Counted from the first letter of the stretch, positions 1 through 8,607 are shown. The stretch is DNA of 64,000 nucleotides from Flavivirga sp. 57AJ16 (GCF_028736925.1 NZ_JAQZAT010000010.1:62001-126000), one strand, 5' to 3'. Translations and numbers: made by a program. Notes: generated by a model not told the origin, from the letters alone.

Positions 1-545
1 GAAGTACTATTAATATAGGTGATTTCTTCACCATTACTGGTGGCATTTTGTGTTTGATAGGTTTTACCTTTCTCAAGTGCCACTATTTCTCCTGTCTCCA
101 GGGTTAACGTAGCTTTATCTGTACCAGTCTCTATGGTATTGTTTACTATGATAGGTTCAACAAATCCCTGTGGAGATGTGAAGATGTTATCCTTAAAAAT
201 GTAAGTTCCTGCCAAAATACCAACCAGAATGGCTGCTGCGGCATATCGCCAATACAACGGTCTTACTTTTGTTTTTGACTGGATTTGTTTCGGGGCTGGA
301 GTAGAAGTTCGTTTTTCGATGATGTGTTGCCACATCATGTCAAAATCGGATTCGGAAAGTTTTTCAGTGTCAAAGTCCAATAATAGAATCAATTGTTTTG
401 CTTCCTCTAATATGGATACCTTTTCAGGATGTTTAGCCATCCAACTGTTCCAAAACTTGGTGGTCATCGCATCGGAATCCAAAGCCCATTTTTGGAAATA
501 TTCGTCATTTACAAAGTCTTCTACGGTATAATGAATGTATTTCAT
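1..545 (-). CDS. FecR-family anti-sigma factor (3' end cut by window edge)
   Basis: The minus-strand frame opens at ATG 545 and runs off the left edge, giving about 181 residues. The N-terminal cytoplasmic part contains NDEYFQKWALD, typical of Bacteroidota FecR proteins that hold an ECF sigma factor. One membrane helix follows at about residues 98-112 (YAAAAILVGILAGTYIF). After it the periplasmic FecR region begins, with TGTDKATLTLETGE, a common FecR motif. The matching ECF sigma gene lies 313 bp upstream on the same strand. In this lineage such pairs usually control a SusC/SusD-type TonB outer membrane system, which would lie outside the window (inference). Confidence 0.85.
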   Translation of the reverse strand, partial: MKYIHYTVEDFVNDEYFQKWALDSDAMTTKFWNSWMAKHPEKVSILEEAKQLILLLDFDTEKLSESDFDMMWQHIIEKRTSTPAPKQIQSKTKVRPLYWRYAAAAILVGILAGTYIFKDNIFTSPQGFVEPIIVNNTIETGTDKATLTLETGEIVALEKGKTYQTQNATSNGEEITYINST

Positions 546-858
546 TTGTTCGTTTTATTGTTTTAGAGGTCAAATACAACACCTTCAATAATCATATTTG
601 TATTAAAGTTATTTGTCATGGGTGTTTCATCAGTTGCTATTTATCGCTTTTCAATTCAGAATCTGATACTACAATCAGGCTCTTTATAGTTAAGAGAAGA
701 AAATTTCATTTTTACTTCATAAAAACTTAACTTTTTTTTTAATAAAAATTTAAAAGCACTGTGCTTTAAGGTCTTAACCGTTGAAAAATTATTTTAAAAA
801 ATGGTGAATTGATTGGAAATAATAAAGATAAAGTGATTTAACTTTAGAAAAGTATAGC
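546..858. other. intergenic gap between ECF sigma and FecR genes
   Basis: This 313-bp AT-rich gap has no coding frame that resembles a protein and no strong hairpin. It is long enough that FecR probably has its own promoter or a long leader, but I could not pick a convincing TTTG/TAnnTTTG pair. Confidence 0.4.
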
Positions 859-1521
859 TTAAAGAACAGAGAACAATACGATTAACAACATGATGGAAAC
901 CAAATGGTCTTTTAAAATTTGAATGGTACGTGCCATTAAATTATAAGTGCCTTTTTTATCCAATGCCATGATTTCGGAAATCTCCAAATAGCTTAATCGC
1001 CCATAAAACTTTAAATGGATGATTTCGCGTTGCTTATTGGAAAGTGAAGCTATTGCTTTTTCCAAGGTTTTTCGCTTGGCATCAAATTGCTGTTTCTCGA
1101 TGAGACTAATTTCGGTGGAAGGTATTTCTGCATCCAAACTTGTCAAATCCTGGTTTTTATCAAATGTCTTTCTTTCCTTTATAACTTTCGAGATTAATTT
1201 ACGTCGTAATGATTTGTAAAGATATGCCTTTATGGATTTTACTTTTGACAATCTATCTTTGGAATCCCATAGTTCGATAAAGAGATCTTGTATGGCATCC
1301 TTTACCAATTCTTTATCATAAACCAGTTTCAGCCCATAGCTATACAACAGAGTTGCATGGGATTTATAAATATTGGCAAAGGCAGAGTCGCTACCGGATT
1401 GAAATTCCTGCCATATCTGTAAATCGGTCATATGCACGGCTTTTTCGTCAGAAACTGAAGCTTTATGATTTTGTTCATTTCCCTGAAAATCAAAGTGCTT
1501 ATATGTCGCTTTTTTTTCCAC
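859..1521 (-). CDS. ECF RNA polymerase sigma factor (sigma-70 family)
   Basis: The product has 220 residues. Region 2 is visible around residues 45-110 (FANIYKSHATLLYSYGLK, then DAIQDLFIELWDSKDRL). Region 4 lies around 150-205 (LSNKQREIIHLKFYGRLSY followed by an ISEIMALDKKGTYNLMARTI helix-turn-helix). The last 12 residues are strongly hydrophobic (SIMLLIVLFSVL), seen in some FecR-linked sigma factors. The first 30 residues are unusual for the family; an internal ATG at 1431 (MTDLQIWQEF) would give a more typical start. FecR lies downstream on the same strand, so this is a sigma/anti-sigma pair. Confidence 0.85.
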   Translation of the reverse strand: MEKKATYKHFDFQGNEQNHKASVSDEKAVHMTDLQIWQEFQSGSDSAFANIYKSHATLLYSYGLKLVYDKELVKDAIQDLFIELWDSKDRLSKVKSIKAYLYKSLRRKLISKVIKERKTFDKNQDLTSLDAEIPSTEISLIEKQQFDAKRKTLEKAIASLSNKQREIIHLKFYGRLSYLEISEIMALDKKGTYNLMARTIQILKDHLVSIMLLIVLFSVL

Positions 1522-1725
1522 AATTAAAATATGTAAAATGGGATGATTGTACCTTCAAAGGTATAATAAAAAAATTGAAACCTCCAAAAGTTGCTAAAAT
1601 CAGCACTACTTAAACAGACATTATTTAACTGAATTTGAATTAGTTACACCCCTTCCTTAAGCCATGAATAAAATACCTTTATTTTCCAAATATGGATTGG
1701 GCTTCACGATGGATGCACTTGAAGT

Positions 1726-2415
1726 TTATTTGGAGTTCATCTTTGGAAAACCGATATACTGGTTTGGGAATTTCTTTTTGAATTTCTGCAATTTAAATTG
1801 TAATTTTTCGTCTTTGCCGTCTGCAAATGTGATGAACTCGCCTAGTTTCGGTCTAAAAAACACATCCGCACGACGTTTGGAGACTTCTTTTTCACCTTAA
1901 GGGCTAGTTGCACTTTATTCGTAGGGATGTTCATCAAAGCTATATTTATGCCCGTTTTACTAATAAGCTTAAAGGTCAAGGCACGTTGATTGGTCGGCAA
2001 GCCCATGATACTGGTATAATAGGTCTTTGGGGCTTTAATGAACAACTTTCTCGCCTGATAGGTTTTCCACATAATTTCGTTTGTATGAAAACAAGCGATC
2101 AAAGGTTTTTTCGGATACCGAAAAGAAAACATCCCTATCAAATCCCCGTTTGACCATTTTTCCGTTCATCTCTACTTCAGAGACTTTGTGTTTACTTTCA
2201 GGGGACAAACTGTATTTATTGGAGGCATCCTTTCGGCTCACAATGATATGGATATGGGACTGCGAACCCGATTTTAACATAGTATTCATAAGTAAGTCTA
2301 ATTGCCTAACCAAACTTTTGAAAGTTTTGGGAAGCTCATTTTTAGTGTGAAAAATAGCACTAAGCAAATTGGATAATATAAAATCTCCTCCTTCGGATAT
2401 TCCAGGTAGTATCAA
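1726..2415 (-). pseudogene. degenerate Bacteroidota mobilization protein (MobB/DUF5712-like)
   Basis: Three minus-strand frames join into one protein. The first (from 2415) contains SHIHIIVSRKDASNKYSLSP and FDRLFSYKRNYVEN, which resemble mobilization proteins of Bacteroidota transferable elements. Near 2060 a one-base insertion shifts it to a second frame (YQARKLFIKAPKTYY). Near 1885 another shift leads to a third frame (VSKRRADVFFRPKLGEF), ending at TAA 1726-1728. The N-terminal part of the family is missing. At least two frameshifts plus truncation make this a dead remnant of a mobile element that lay next to the present island. The exact family name is less certain than its mobilization character. 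Confidence 0.55.
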
Positions 2416-2444
2416 ATAATCTCCTCCAAAAAAGGTAATTATTT

Positions 2445-2603
2445 TAACGTGAGTTCGATGTAAGCATAATATTATTTAGCTGACTATCAATAATTTAATC
2501 TAGGTTGTCAGGTTGAGTACTTCGTCTGCGCTCAAGGCGACAAATCGCTTTATTAGTGATTTTATTGTTAAAAACTCCCTTGTTTTTAATCGAACTCACG
2601 TTA
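2445..2603. repeat. 159-bp element with 15-bp perfect terminal inverted repeats
   Basis: The ends are TAACGTGAGTTCGAT (2445-2459) and its exact reverse complement (2589-2603). There is no coding potential. The interior holds TGTCAGGTTGAG, a 12-mer also found inside the long hairpins at 38.1 and 51.5 kb. It is best read as a MITE-like or fold-back dispersed repeat. Confidence 0.6.
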
Positions 2604-2660
2604 TTTTAGTAAATGGACTAACAGGCAGATCTTCTAAGTGATAATGAGCATTATAAGTGT

Positions 2661-2847
2661 TTAGAATTTCTTTCTATTCCTTAATATTTGCAGAGCCAGA
2701 ATCTTTTTTACCGTATAACAAACTCTCTCTCTCATTAATAATTCTAAACATTTCACATTACTAATTTTACCAATACAGCACTTTTTGTATTTTTTACCAC
2801 TACCTACCACAGGGACATTTATCATTACGGGCAACCTTATTGCCCAT
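2661..2847 (-). pseudogene. small SEC-C motif protein, frameshifted by a 4-bp duplication
   Basis: From ATG 2847 the frame reads MGNKVARNDKCPCG, then meets stops. Removing one copy of a duplicated GTAG near 2804 restores SGKKYKKCCIG and an open frame to TAA at 2661, giving 60 residues in all. KCPCGSGKKYKKCC is the zinc-binding SEC-C signature (CxC, then CC) found at the end of SecA and on many small proteins. The remainder of the protein is unrecognised. Whether this was a complete small gene or a C-terminal scrap cannot be told from the window. Confidence 0.6.
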
Positions 2848-3009
2848 AATTAATCTATAAAATATTGAAAAGATTATTTAACAAACAGAGAGACTTGTAA
2901 ATTTACAAATTATTGTAGGAATAAATTTTGAGAAAACCAACTGTTAATATTTAATTTCGAATGATATCAAAACATATTGAACCAATATTATAGGTTGGAA
3001 AATGGCAAA

Positions 3010-3055
3010 ATGTTGTACCCAAACAAAAAAACCTCTCAAAATTGAGAGGTTTTTT
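3010..3055. repeat. left 46-bp direct repeat (candidate attL)
   Basis: The 46 bases are identical to 10669-10714 in the same orientation. The repeat comprises ATGTTGTACCCAAAC followed by a hairpin (ACCTCTCAAAATTGAGAGGT) and a T-run. The other copy sits just beyond the 3' end of tRNA-Leu. Identity extends outside the hairpin, which argues for a recombination site rather than two unrelated terminators. Confidence 0.7.
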
Positions 3056-3102
3056 TCAAGAAATTAATCTGCGCTTTCTCAAAAGATTCAAAACTTATCT
3101 GA

Positions 3103-4108
3103 TGCTTAACGGAGACTTCTGCGCTCAATGTCATGGTATTGATTCGTTTGATTTACAATAGAGCAATTGCTGATAAAGTTGTAAGCAAAGATTTATACCC
3201 TTTCGGTAAAGGTAGTTTCAAAATCAAATTTCCACAAACCATTAAAATAGGACTTAACAAAAAGGAAATTATACCAATTATGACTCAAAACAACCCCTAT
3301 AATTTGTTTAGTTCACTATCTTTCATTTTAAAAATAGGTGTTCATGAATCTTCGATTTCTATTTTGCTCATATTTCAATATTAAACATGTGCTCAGCTTG
3401 ACTGGGTATAAAATCATAACTAAGGCTATGATTGAATTTTCTATCTTATCTGACCAAAATATAATTCAAATTATTTATAGCTCTTTTTAAATAATAATTG
3501 GTATTACACAACTTGAGAAAGTTCAAAACTTATCAGAAGTACAACGACACTCATTAAATGTTTGGCTTTTCAGTTTTTACTTTGCCGGGATGCGAGTTTC
3601 GGATATTCTTTTTACCAAATGGTCAATGGTTTATGATGGAAGATTGAACTACAGGATGAGCAAGAACACCAAAATTGTATCGTTCAAAATACCCCAAAAG
3701 GTATTGATAATAATGAAGTATTATGAGAAGAATAAAAATGGAGCTGATGATTTTATTTTTCCTGAAATGAAAAAGGCAGGTTTCTGTAATGCCAAAGACG
3801 TTTATAATAAAATTAAAGTAGCGACCAGTAAATTCAACAAGAACCTAAAATCAATTGTTAAAAAAGCTGGAATCAACAAAAAAGTGACAATGCATATTGC
3901 AAGGCACTCATTTGGAAACATTGCAGGTGATGCTATTCATCCTTTAATGTTACAAAAACTTTACCGACACAGCGATTTGAAAACCACCATAAATTATCAA
4001 GCGAATTTTATCCACAAAGATGCGGACGATGCCTTGGATAGCGTAATTAATTTTCAAGGTACAATAAATCATCTTTGCGATTTTTTTAGGGCTAAGCTTC
4101 TGCTTTAA
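3103..4108 (+). pseudogene. tyrosine recombinase (island integrase), N-truncated and split by an insertion
   Basis: The 5' segment (to 3271) encodes the integrase core-binding region with IRLIYNRAIADKVVSKDLY and PFGKGSFKIKFP. The 3' segment (from 3504) encodes the catalytic domain: Arg in GMRVSD, HIARH, His in YRHSD and the Tyr nucleophile in INYQ are all present. Between them lies a 232-bp insertion (3272-3503) flanked by TTA. Deleting the insert plus one TTA joins the halves exactly in frame through NKKEI-TQLEK. The N-terminus is also missing: an in-frame TGA lies at 3100 and the left att repeat lies just upstream. The catalytic fragment could still be translated from ATG 3590 but lacks the arm- and core-binding parts, so the integrase is very likely inactive. 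Confidence 0.85.
3272..3503. mobile_element. 232-bp MITE-like insertion in the integrase gene
   Basis: The ends are TACCAATTAT and ATAATTGGTA, flanked on both sides by TTA (3269-3271 and 3504-3506), consistent with a 3-bp target duplication. There is no transposase. Precise removal restores the integrase frame. A second copy with the same ends and the same TTA flanks lies at 30021-30181. Both interiors carry AGGCTATG. Confidence 0.8.
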
Positions 4109-4449
4109 TACACGTATCTTTACTACCGAATTTTGATTTATTATAATCAAATATGATTTACAGACTAAAAGCGTTTCTCATAATCTGCTTGTAAGCTTCA
4201 AACTTAAAGGAGCCATTTAACAAAGTAGAAGAAGCCTTCAAAATGGGTAAATATGATGATATGATTTTTATGAGATTGGTAAACTCACTTTCAATACTAT
4301 GTTTTGATTTCAAAGTTATTTTGAAAAGTAAATTATTGAACAACACAATCGGCTGATTCTACCTTTTTGGCTACAATAAGCTGAAATTTGGTTATTTCAG
4401 TAAAGACACTAATGCAGAACTTTGTCATATAATTTAAAATTAAAAAATT
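4109..4449. other. gap between integrase remnant and NmrA-like gene
   Basis: No recognisable gene is seen. A 62-residue minus-strand frame (4158-4346) has a plausible composition but no recognisable motif, and I do not call it a gene. The 100 bp before 4450 presumably hold the promoter of the NmrA-like gene. Confidence 0.4.
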
Positions 4450-5337
4450 ATGAAAATCACAGTAACGGGTTCATTAGGCCACATTGGAAGATCCTTGACC
4501 GAGATCCTTCTCGCAGCAAATAACGAGGTGAAGGTCATAAGTAGTTCTTCAGAAAGAATAAGCGATATCATAGCTCTTGGGGCAATCCCTGCCATTGGCA
4601 GCTTAGAGGATATTGACTTTTTAAAAACACATTTTAAAGATGCCGATGCTGTTTTTACAATGGTTCCGCCCAATAATTATTTTGATCACGATTTAGATCT
4701 AACAGGTTATTATAAACACCTTGGAGAAAACTATGCAAAAGCAATTTCCGGCACAGACATAAAAAGAGTGGTGAACCTAAGCACTTTTGGTGCCCATCTA
4801 GAAAAAGGAAACGGAATTCTTAAAGGTGCCCATTATGTTGAAAAAACACTTAACGCCCTGCCTTCAAACATTTCATTGACACATATGCGGCCTACTTCTT
4901 TCTACTACAATCTATACGGATATATTGAAAGCATCAAAGCACAGAACGCCATTTATGCAAATTACGGCACTCACGCTATTCCCTGGGTTGCGCCTGAAGA
5001 TATCGCCAAAGTAGTTGCAGAAGAACTAAGCTCCTTCGACAACAACGAAAAAATCCGTTATGTGGTAAGCGATGAACTTAACGGGGAAGAAACGGCGAAA
5101 ATATTGGGAAAAGCCATTGAAAAACCAAATTTAAAATGGCAGATAGTGGATGATGAAACTGTTATGAATGCACTTAAAAAAGCCGGAATGAACCCTGAAA
5201 TTGCAGAAGGCCTTATCGAAATGTATGCCGCATTGGAATCTGGATTGCTTAAAGAAGATTTTGAAAACAATAGACCCCATACCTTTGGGAACAAAAAGTT
5301 AAAGGACTTTGCCCAAGAATTTGCCAAAGAGTTTTAA
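4450..5337 (+). CDS. NmrA-family NAD(P)-binding protein
   Basis: The 295-residue protein has a Rossmann start with the glycine pattern of atypical SDR/NmrA proteins (VTGSLGHIGRSL, residues 4-15) and VVNLSTFGAH near residue 110. Members bind NAD(P) and act as redox sensors or quinone/azo reductase-like enzymes. The substrate here is unknown. The ATG is preceded by an AT-rich leader. An AraC regulator starts 20 bp downstream on the same strand, so the two probably form an operon. The pair belongs to the cargo of the 3.0-10.7 kb island. Confidence 0.85.
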   Translation: MKITVTGSLGHIGRSLTEILLAANNEVKVISSSSERISDIIALGAIPAIGSLEDIDFLKTHFKDADAVFTMVPPNNYFDHDLDLTGYYKHLGENYAKAISGTDIKRVVNLSTFGAHLEKGNGILKGAHYVEKTLNALPSNISLTHMRPTSFYYNLYGYIESIKAQNAIYANYGTHAIPWVAPEDIAKVVAEELSSFDNNEKIRYVVSDELNGEETAKILGKAIEKPNLKWQIVDDETVMNALKKAGMNPEIAEGLIEMYAALESGLLKEDFENNRPHTFGNKKLKDFAQEFAKEF

Positions 5338-5357
5338 TATAATGATTAATTTTAGCA

Positions 5358-6278
5358 ATGGTCAAAAAATCGCCACATCGATTTAACACTATCAGCGAAT
5401 ATCATACGTTCAGGGGATTACCCGCACCGGAACATCCCCTGATAAGTGTGATTAATTTTGATGACATTAAATTAAAGAAAAACGAACCCGATAGATTGGT
5501 TTCCGGCTTCTATACCATCGCCCTAAAAAGACACCCAGAAGCAAAATTAAAATACGGGCAACAGGAATATGATTTTGATGATGGTGTAATGCTTTTTATG
5601 GCCCCTGAACAAGTATTCGGCATAAAAAACGCTACCAAAGAAAAACCTACGGGCTGGATGTTGATGTTACATCCTGATTTTCTTTGGAAAACGAAATTGG
5701 CAAACAGCATACACAATTATGAATATTTTGATTATGCTATCAACGAGGCTTTATTTCTATCTAAAAAAGAAGAAGCTTCGATAACCAAAATCCTTAAAAT
5801 CATCCAACTGGAATATCACGGCAATATTGACCAATACAGTCATAAAATTATTATTGCACAATTAGATTTGCTTTTTTCCTATGCCGAGCGGTATTATAAC
5901 AGGCAGTTTCTCATCCGGCGAAAAACAAACCATCAAATACTTTCCAGGCTTGAAAATTTATTGAATCATTACTTTGCTGAAGATATATTATCTGTAGAAG
6001 GGCTCCCTACTGTTCAAAAGGTCGCCAATCAAATCAACTTATCTCCTAAGTATTTAACCGGCTTACTAAAGAATGTCACAGGAAAATCAACGCAGGAACA
6101 TATTCATCATAAACTAGTTGAAAAGGCCAAGGAGAAACTTTCTACGACTGAATTAAGCGTGAGCGAAGTTGCTTATGCACTTGGATTTGAACATCCGCAG
6201 TCCTTCAGCAAACTGTTTAAACAAAAAACAAAAATGTCCCCTTCAGGTTTCCGTGAAAGTTTTAGGAATTCAAATTGA
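5358..6278 (+). CDS. AraC-family transcriptional regulator
   Basis: The product has 306 residues. The N-terminal half is a cupin-like sensing domain (YTIALKRHPEAKLKYG, then DDGVMLFMAPEQVF). The C-terminal 100 residues form the paired helix-turn-helix region: VANQINLSPKYLTGLLKNVT, then VSEVAYALGFEHPQSFSKLF and the closing KMSPSGFR signature. It lies 20 bp after the NmrA-like gene and probably controls that gene or the island's redox genes (inference from position). A scrap of a second AraC C-terminus follows at 6371. Confidence 0.9.
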   Translation: MVKKSPHRFNTISEYHTFRGLPAPEHPLISVINFDDIKLKKNEPDRLVSGFYTIALKRHPEAKLKYGQQEYDFDDGVMLFMAPEQVFGIKNATKEKPTGWMLMLHPDFLWKTKLANSIHNYEYFDYAINEALFLSKKEEASITKILKIIQLEYHGNIDQYSHKIIIAQLDLLFSYAERYYNRQFLIRRKTNHQILSRLENLLNHYFAEDILSVEGLPTVQKVANQINLSPKYLTGLLKNVTGKSTQEHIHHKLVEKAKEKLSTTELSVSEVAYALGFEHPQSFSKLFKQKTKMSPSGFRESFRNSN

Positions 6279-6370
6279 CTACTTCCGAGCTTAAACCATA
6301 ATTATTTATAATGTAAAAGGGCTTTCTTGTTGCAAATGGTTCTTTATTTTTCCACATTTATCACTACACA

Positions 6371-6451
6371 CTAGGCGAAGTAGCATTTGAATTTGGGTCA
6401 AGATTTGACATTCTTACTCGGAAGTTTAAAAAAAATCTAAGAGTAAAGTAA
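6371..6451 (+). pseudogene. remnant of a second AraC-family C-terminus
   Basis: Plus-strand translation from 6371 gives LGEVAFEFGSRFDILTRKFK then KNLRVK and a stop. It matches the last helix-turn-helix of AraC proteins (compare SEVAYALGFEHPQSFSKLFK in the adjacent gene). Only about 26 residues survive and no start is present. Confidence 0.5.
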
Positions 6452-6468
6452 AGCTCGTTGAAGCAAAT

Positions 6469-6825
6469 TTAATTCCCAATAATCTTTTTTCTATGTCTAA
6501 TTCCCCAATCGGTCATATTATCTATTATTGTTCTTAGTGTTTTCCCATGCTCGGTAAGCTGGTAATGAATGGTTACAGGATGCGTATCTATAACTGTTCT
6601 TTTAATTAACTGATTTATTTCAAGCTCTTTTAATTCCTTGCTCAACATTTTGTTGGAAATGCCATTTATATCATTTAAAATATCTGAAAATCGTCTTTGA
6701 TTGTAAAAACATATAGATGATAGAATAATTATTTTCCATTTTCCTTTTAGTACATCCAAGGTGTCTTGCACCGCCATCATTTCCTTCTTGTACTCATCTT
6801 GCTTACGTTCTTTACACGCCATCAT
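6469..6825 (-). CDS. HxlR-family winged-helix regulator
   Basis: The product has 118 residues. The HxlR core is clear: DTLDVLKGKWKIIILSSI, RRFSDILNDINGISNKMLSK, LKELEINQLIKRTV and the wing VTIHYQLTEHGKTL. An early CK near the N-terminus (MMACKE) supplies the cysteine that HxlR members often use to sense electrophiles or oxidants. It is divergent from an SDR gene and the shared 104-bp region carries GTTAC repeats, so it probably regulates both genes. Confidence 0.92.
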   Translation of the reverse strand: MMACKERKQDEYKKEMMAVQDTLDVLKGKWKIIILSSICFYNQRRFSDILNDINGISNKMLSKELKELEINQLIKRTVIDTHPVTIHYQLTEHGKTLRTIIDNMTDWGIRHRKKIIGN

Positions 6826-6826
6826 A

Positions 6827-6875
6827 GGTTACTTTGTTACTTCAAGGTTACTGTTACTTTTTGTTACAAAGTAAC
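6827..6875. promoter_or_regulatory. GTTAC-repeat operator region between hxlR-like and SDR genes
   Basis: GTTACTTTGTTAC (6828-6840), GGTTACTGTTAC (6846-6857) and the palindrome GTTACAAAGTAAC (6863-6875) lie in the divergent promoter region. Clustered inverted and direct GTTAC half-sites are what a dimeric winged-helix repressor would bind. Assignment to the HxlR protein is inferred from position. Confidence 0.6.
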
Positions 6876-6929
6876 GAAAATAAATAAAACCAGTTTACAT
6901 TTGAAATCTAATTTAAAATATATTAAAAA

Positions 6930-7676
6930 ATGAATTTCGAAAACAAAAACGTAGTGATCACTGGCGGAAGTACCGGCATAGGATTCGCCACTGCAAAAGC
7001 CTTTATTAAAAACGGTGCCAATGTATGGATTACCGGAAGAAATGCTGATAATCTTCAAAAAGCTTCTTCTACTATTAATAGTTCAAAACTGACAACAGTA
7101 GTTTCAGACACCTCAAATTTAGCAGGGATTGAAGTGTTACAAAAAACCATTGAGGAGCATAAAATCAACATTGATGTTCTTTATTTAAATGCAGGAACAG
7201 CTGTTTTCAGCTCAATAGACCAGGTAACGGAAGCCGATTTTGACGCACAATTCAACACCAATGTAAAAGGAAGTTTTTTCACGTTGCAAAAATTGCTGCC
7301 CAACATTAAGAATGGGGGCTCTGTAATATTTACCTCATCAACAGTGGCAACAGCCGCACTACTGGGATCAACCGTTTATTCGGCTACCAAAGGAGCACTT
7401 AATAAAATTGCGCAGGTTGCATCAAACGAGTTGGCAGAAAGAAAAATTAGGGTCAATATTGTAAGCCCCGGTCCTATCCAAACCGAAGGCCTTGACAGCG
7501 TAATGCCTAGTGCAGATGCAAAAGATTATCTGGCTTCGGTAACGGCATTAAAAAGAATAGGAAATCCGGATGAAGTTGCGAATACGGTGTTGTTCCTGGC
7601 TTCTGATGAGGCAAGTTTTATTATGGGAACTGAATTATTAGTGGACGGTGGCTATACCACGTATGCCCGAAAATAA
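6930..7676 (+). CDS. SDR-family oxidoreductase
   Basis: The 248-residue protein is a classical short-chain dehydrogenase. It has the cofactor motif TGGSTGIG (residues 11-18), LNAGTA, and the catalytic Ser-Tyr-Lys set in FTSSTVA and YSATKGA. The C-terminal LVDGGYTT is typical. Length matches the family. The cofactor is probably NADP(H) and the substrate is unknown. Expression is likely repressed or activated by the divergent HxlR protein. Confidence 0.93.
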   Translation: MNFENKNVVITGGSTGIGFATAKAFIKNGANVWITGRNADNLQKASSTINSSKLTTVVSDTSNLAGIEVLQKTIEEHKINIDVLYLNAGTAVFSSIDQVTEADFDAQFNTNVKGSFFTLQKLLPNIKNGGSVIFTSSTVATAALLGSTVYSATKGALNKIAQVASNELAERKIRVNIVSPGPIQTEGLDSVMPSADAKDYLASVTALKRIGNPDEVANTVLFLASDEASFIMGTELLVDGGYTTYARK

Positions 7677-7830
7677 TTTTTTAAAACTTAGGTAGTTTGT
7701 AATGAATTAGGACTTCTTATTATCATCTATCACTCATTTATACTTTACTACTAAAATCTATTTTAATAAAGAGAGCGACCAAGCAAACAGGAAATTACTG
7801 GCAAATAAATTAGTGTTAGTGTTAAATGTA

Positions 7831-7866
7831 TTTTGAAACTCTTGACTTTTATCAAGAGTTTCAAAA
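7831..7866. terminator. perfect hairpin after the SDR gene
   Basis: Fifteen-base arms (TTTTGAAACTCTTGA and its exact complement) surround a 6-base loop. It probably ends the SDR transcript before the DUF4260 gene. Confidence 0.6.
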
Positions 7867-7911
7867 TTAAAGTTGAAGACCTTTGGTTCTCAATAATTAA
7901 ATTCAGAAATA

Positions 7912-8280
7912 ATGACAAAAGCGATGGGTACTCTTTTAAAACTTGAAGAGGTAGGGATGTTCCTTCTTTCTATTATTTTATTCAATCAACTGGACTATCC
8001 TTGGTGGGTTTTTCCTGCCTGTCTTCTACTACCCGATATTTCTATGATTGGTTATGTGATGAATCTAAGAATAGGTGCCTGGATCTATAATTTTTTTCAT
8101 CATAAACTGGCGGTCATTATTACTTTTATTATGGGGATATGGCTGAATGAATCAGTAATCACTTTGGCAGGGGTTATTTTATTGGGTCATTCAGCAATGG
8201 ACAGGATGTTTGGTATAGGTTTAAAGTACAAAGATCGTTTTACCCATACGCATTTAAGCCGGATTGATACAGAATTTTAG
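7912..8280 (+). CDS. DUF4260 membrane protein (island copy)
   Basis: The product has 122 residues with about four hydrophobic helices. Motifs YPWWVFPACLLLPD, GAWIYNFFHHK and GHSAMDRMFGIGLKY are the DUF4260 pattern. The function is unknown. A second, chromosomal DUF4260 gene lies at 19295-19645 with the same motifs (YSWWWFVALILVPD, GAIIYNVFHHK), so the island carries a paralogue of a resident gene. Confidence 0.88.
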   Translation: MTKAMGTLLKLEEVGMFLLSIILFNQLDYPWWVFPACLLLPDISMIGYVMNLRIGAWIYNFFHHKLAVIITFIMGIWLNESVITLAGVILLGHSAMDRMFGIGLKYKDRFTHTHLSRIDTEF

Positions 8281-8607
8281 CATTAGGAAGGTAGCTACTA
8301 ACAAAGCCTATTAGCAATAATAGTTAGTGGGAGTCACTACTTTTATTCAATTGGTTACCTTCCATATTCACAAGACGATGATTAATTACAAAGTTTTTGA
8401 TTGCTGGTACATTTTCAATATTTGGAATTGATAAGGACTTATAAAAGGGAGAGACAGTGAGGGTGCGGGAGTATGTCTAAAGGCTTTTGTGAAGTACCAA
8501 TACATAGGAAGCGGCACCAAATGAATAATGGAACTCCGATGGAGCGGACTTCGTTCACGATTTCGGATTGGGAATGCAGCCCTTCGACTCCGCTCAGGAC
8601 AGGTGTT

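Noticed and set aside
3010-3055. Direct repeats as two unrelated terminators
   Set aside because: Identity continues 15 bases beyond the hairpin and the right copy flanks a tRNA, so a recombination site explains it better.
4158-4346. 62-residue minus-strand frame inside the island
   Set aside because: Plausible composition but no recognisable motif, start signal or partner; not enough to call a gene.
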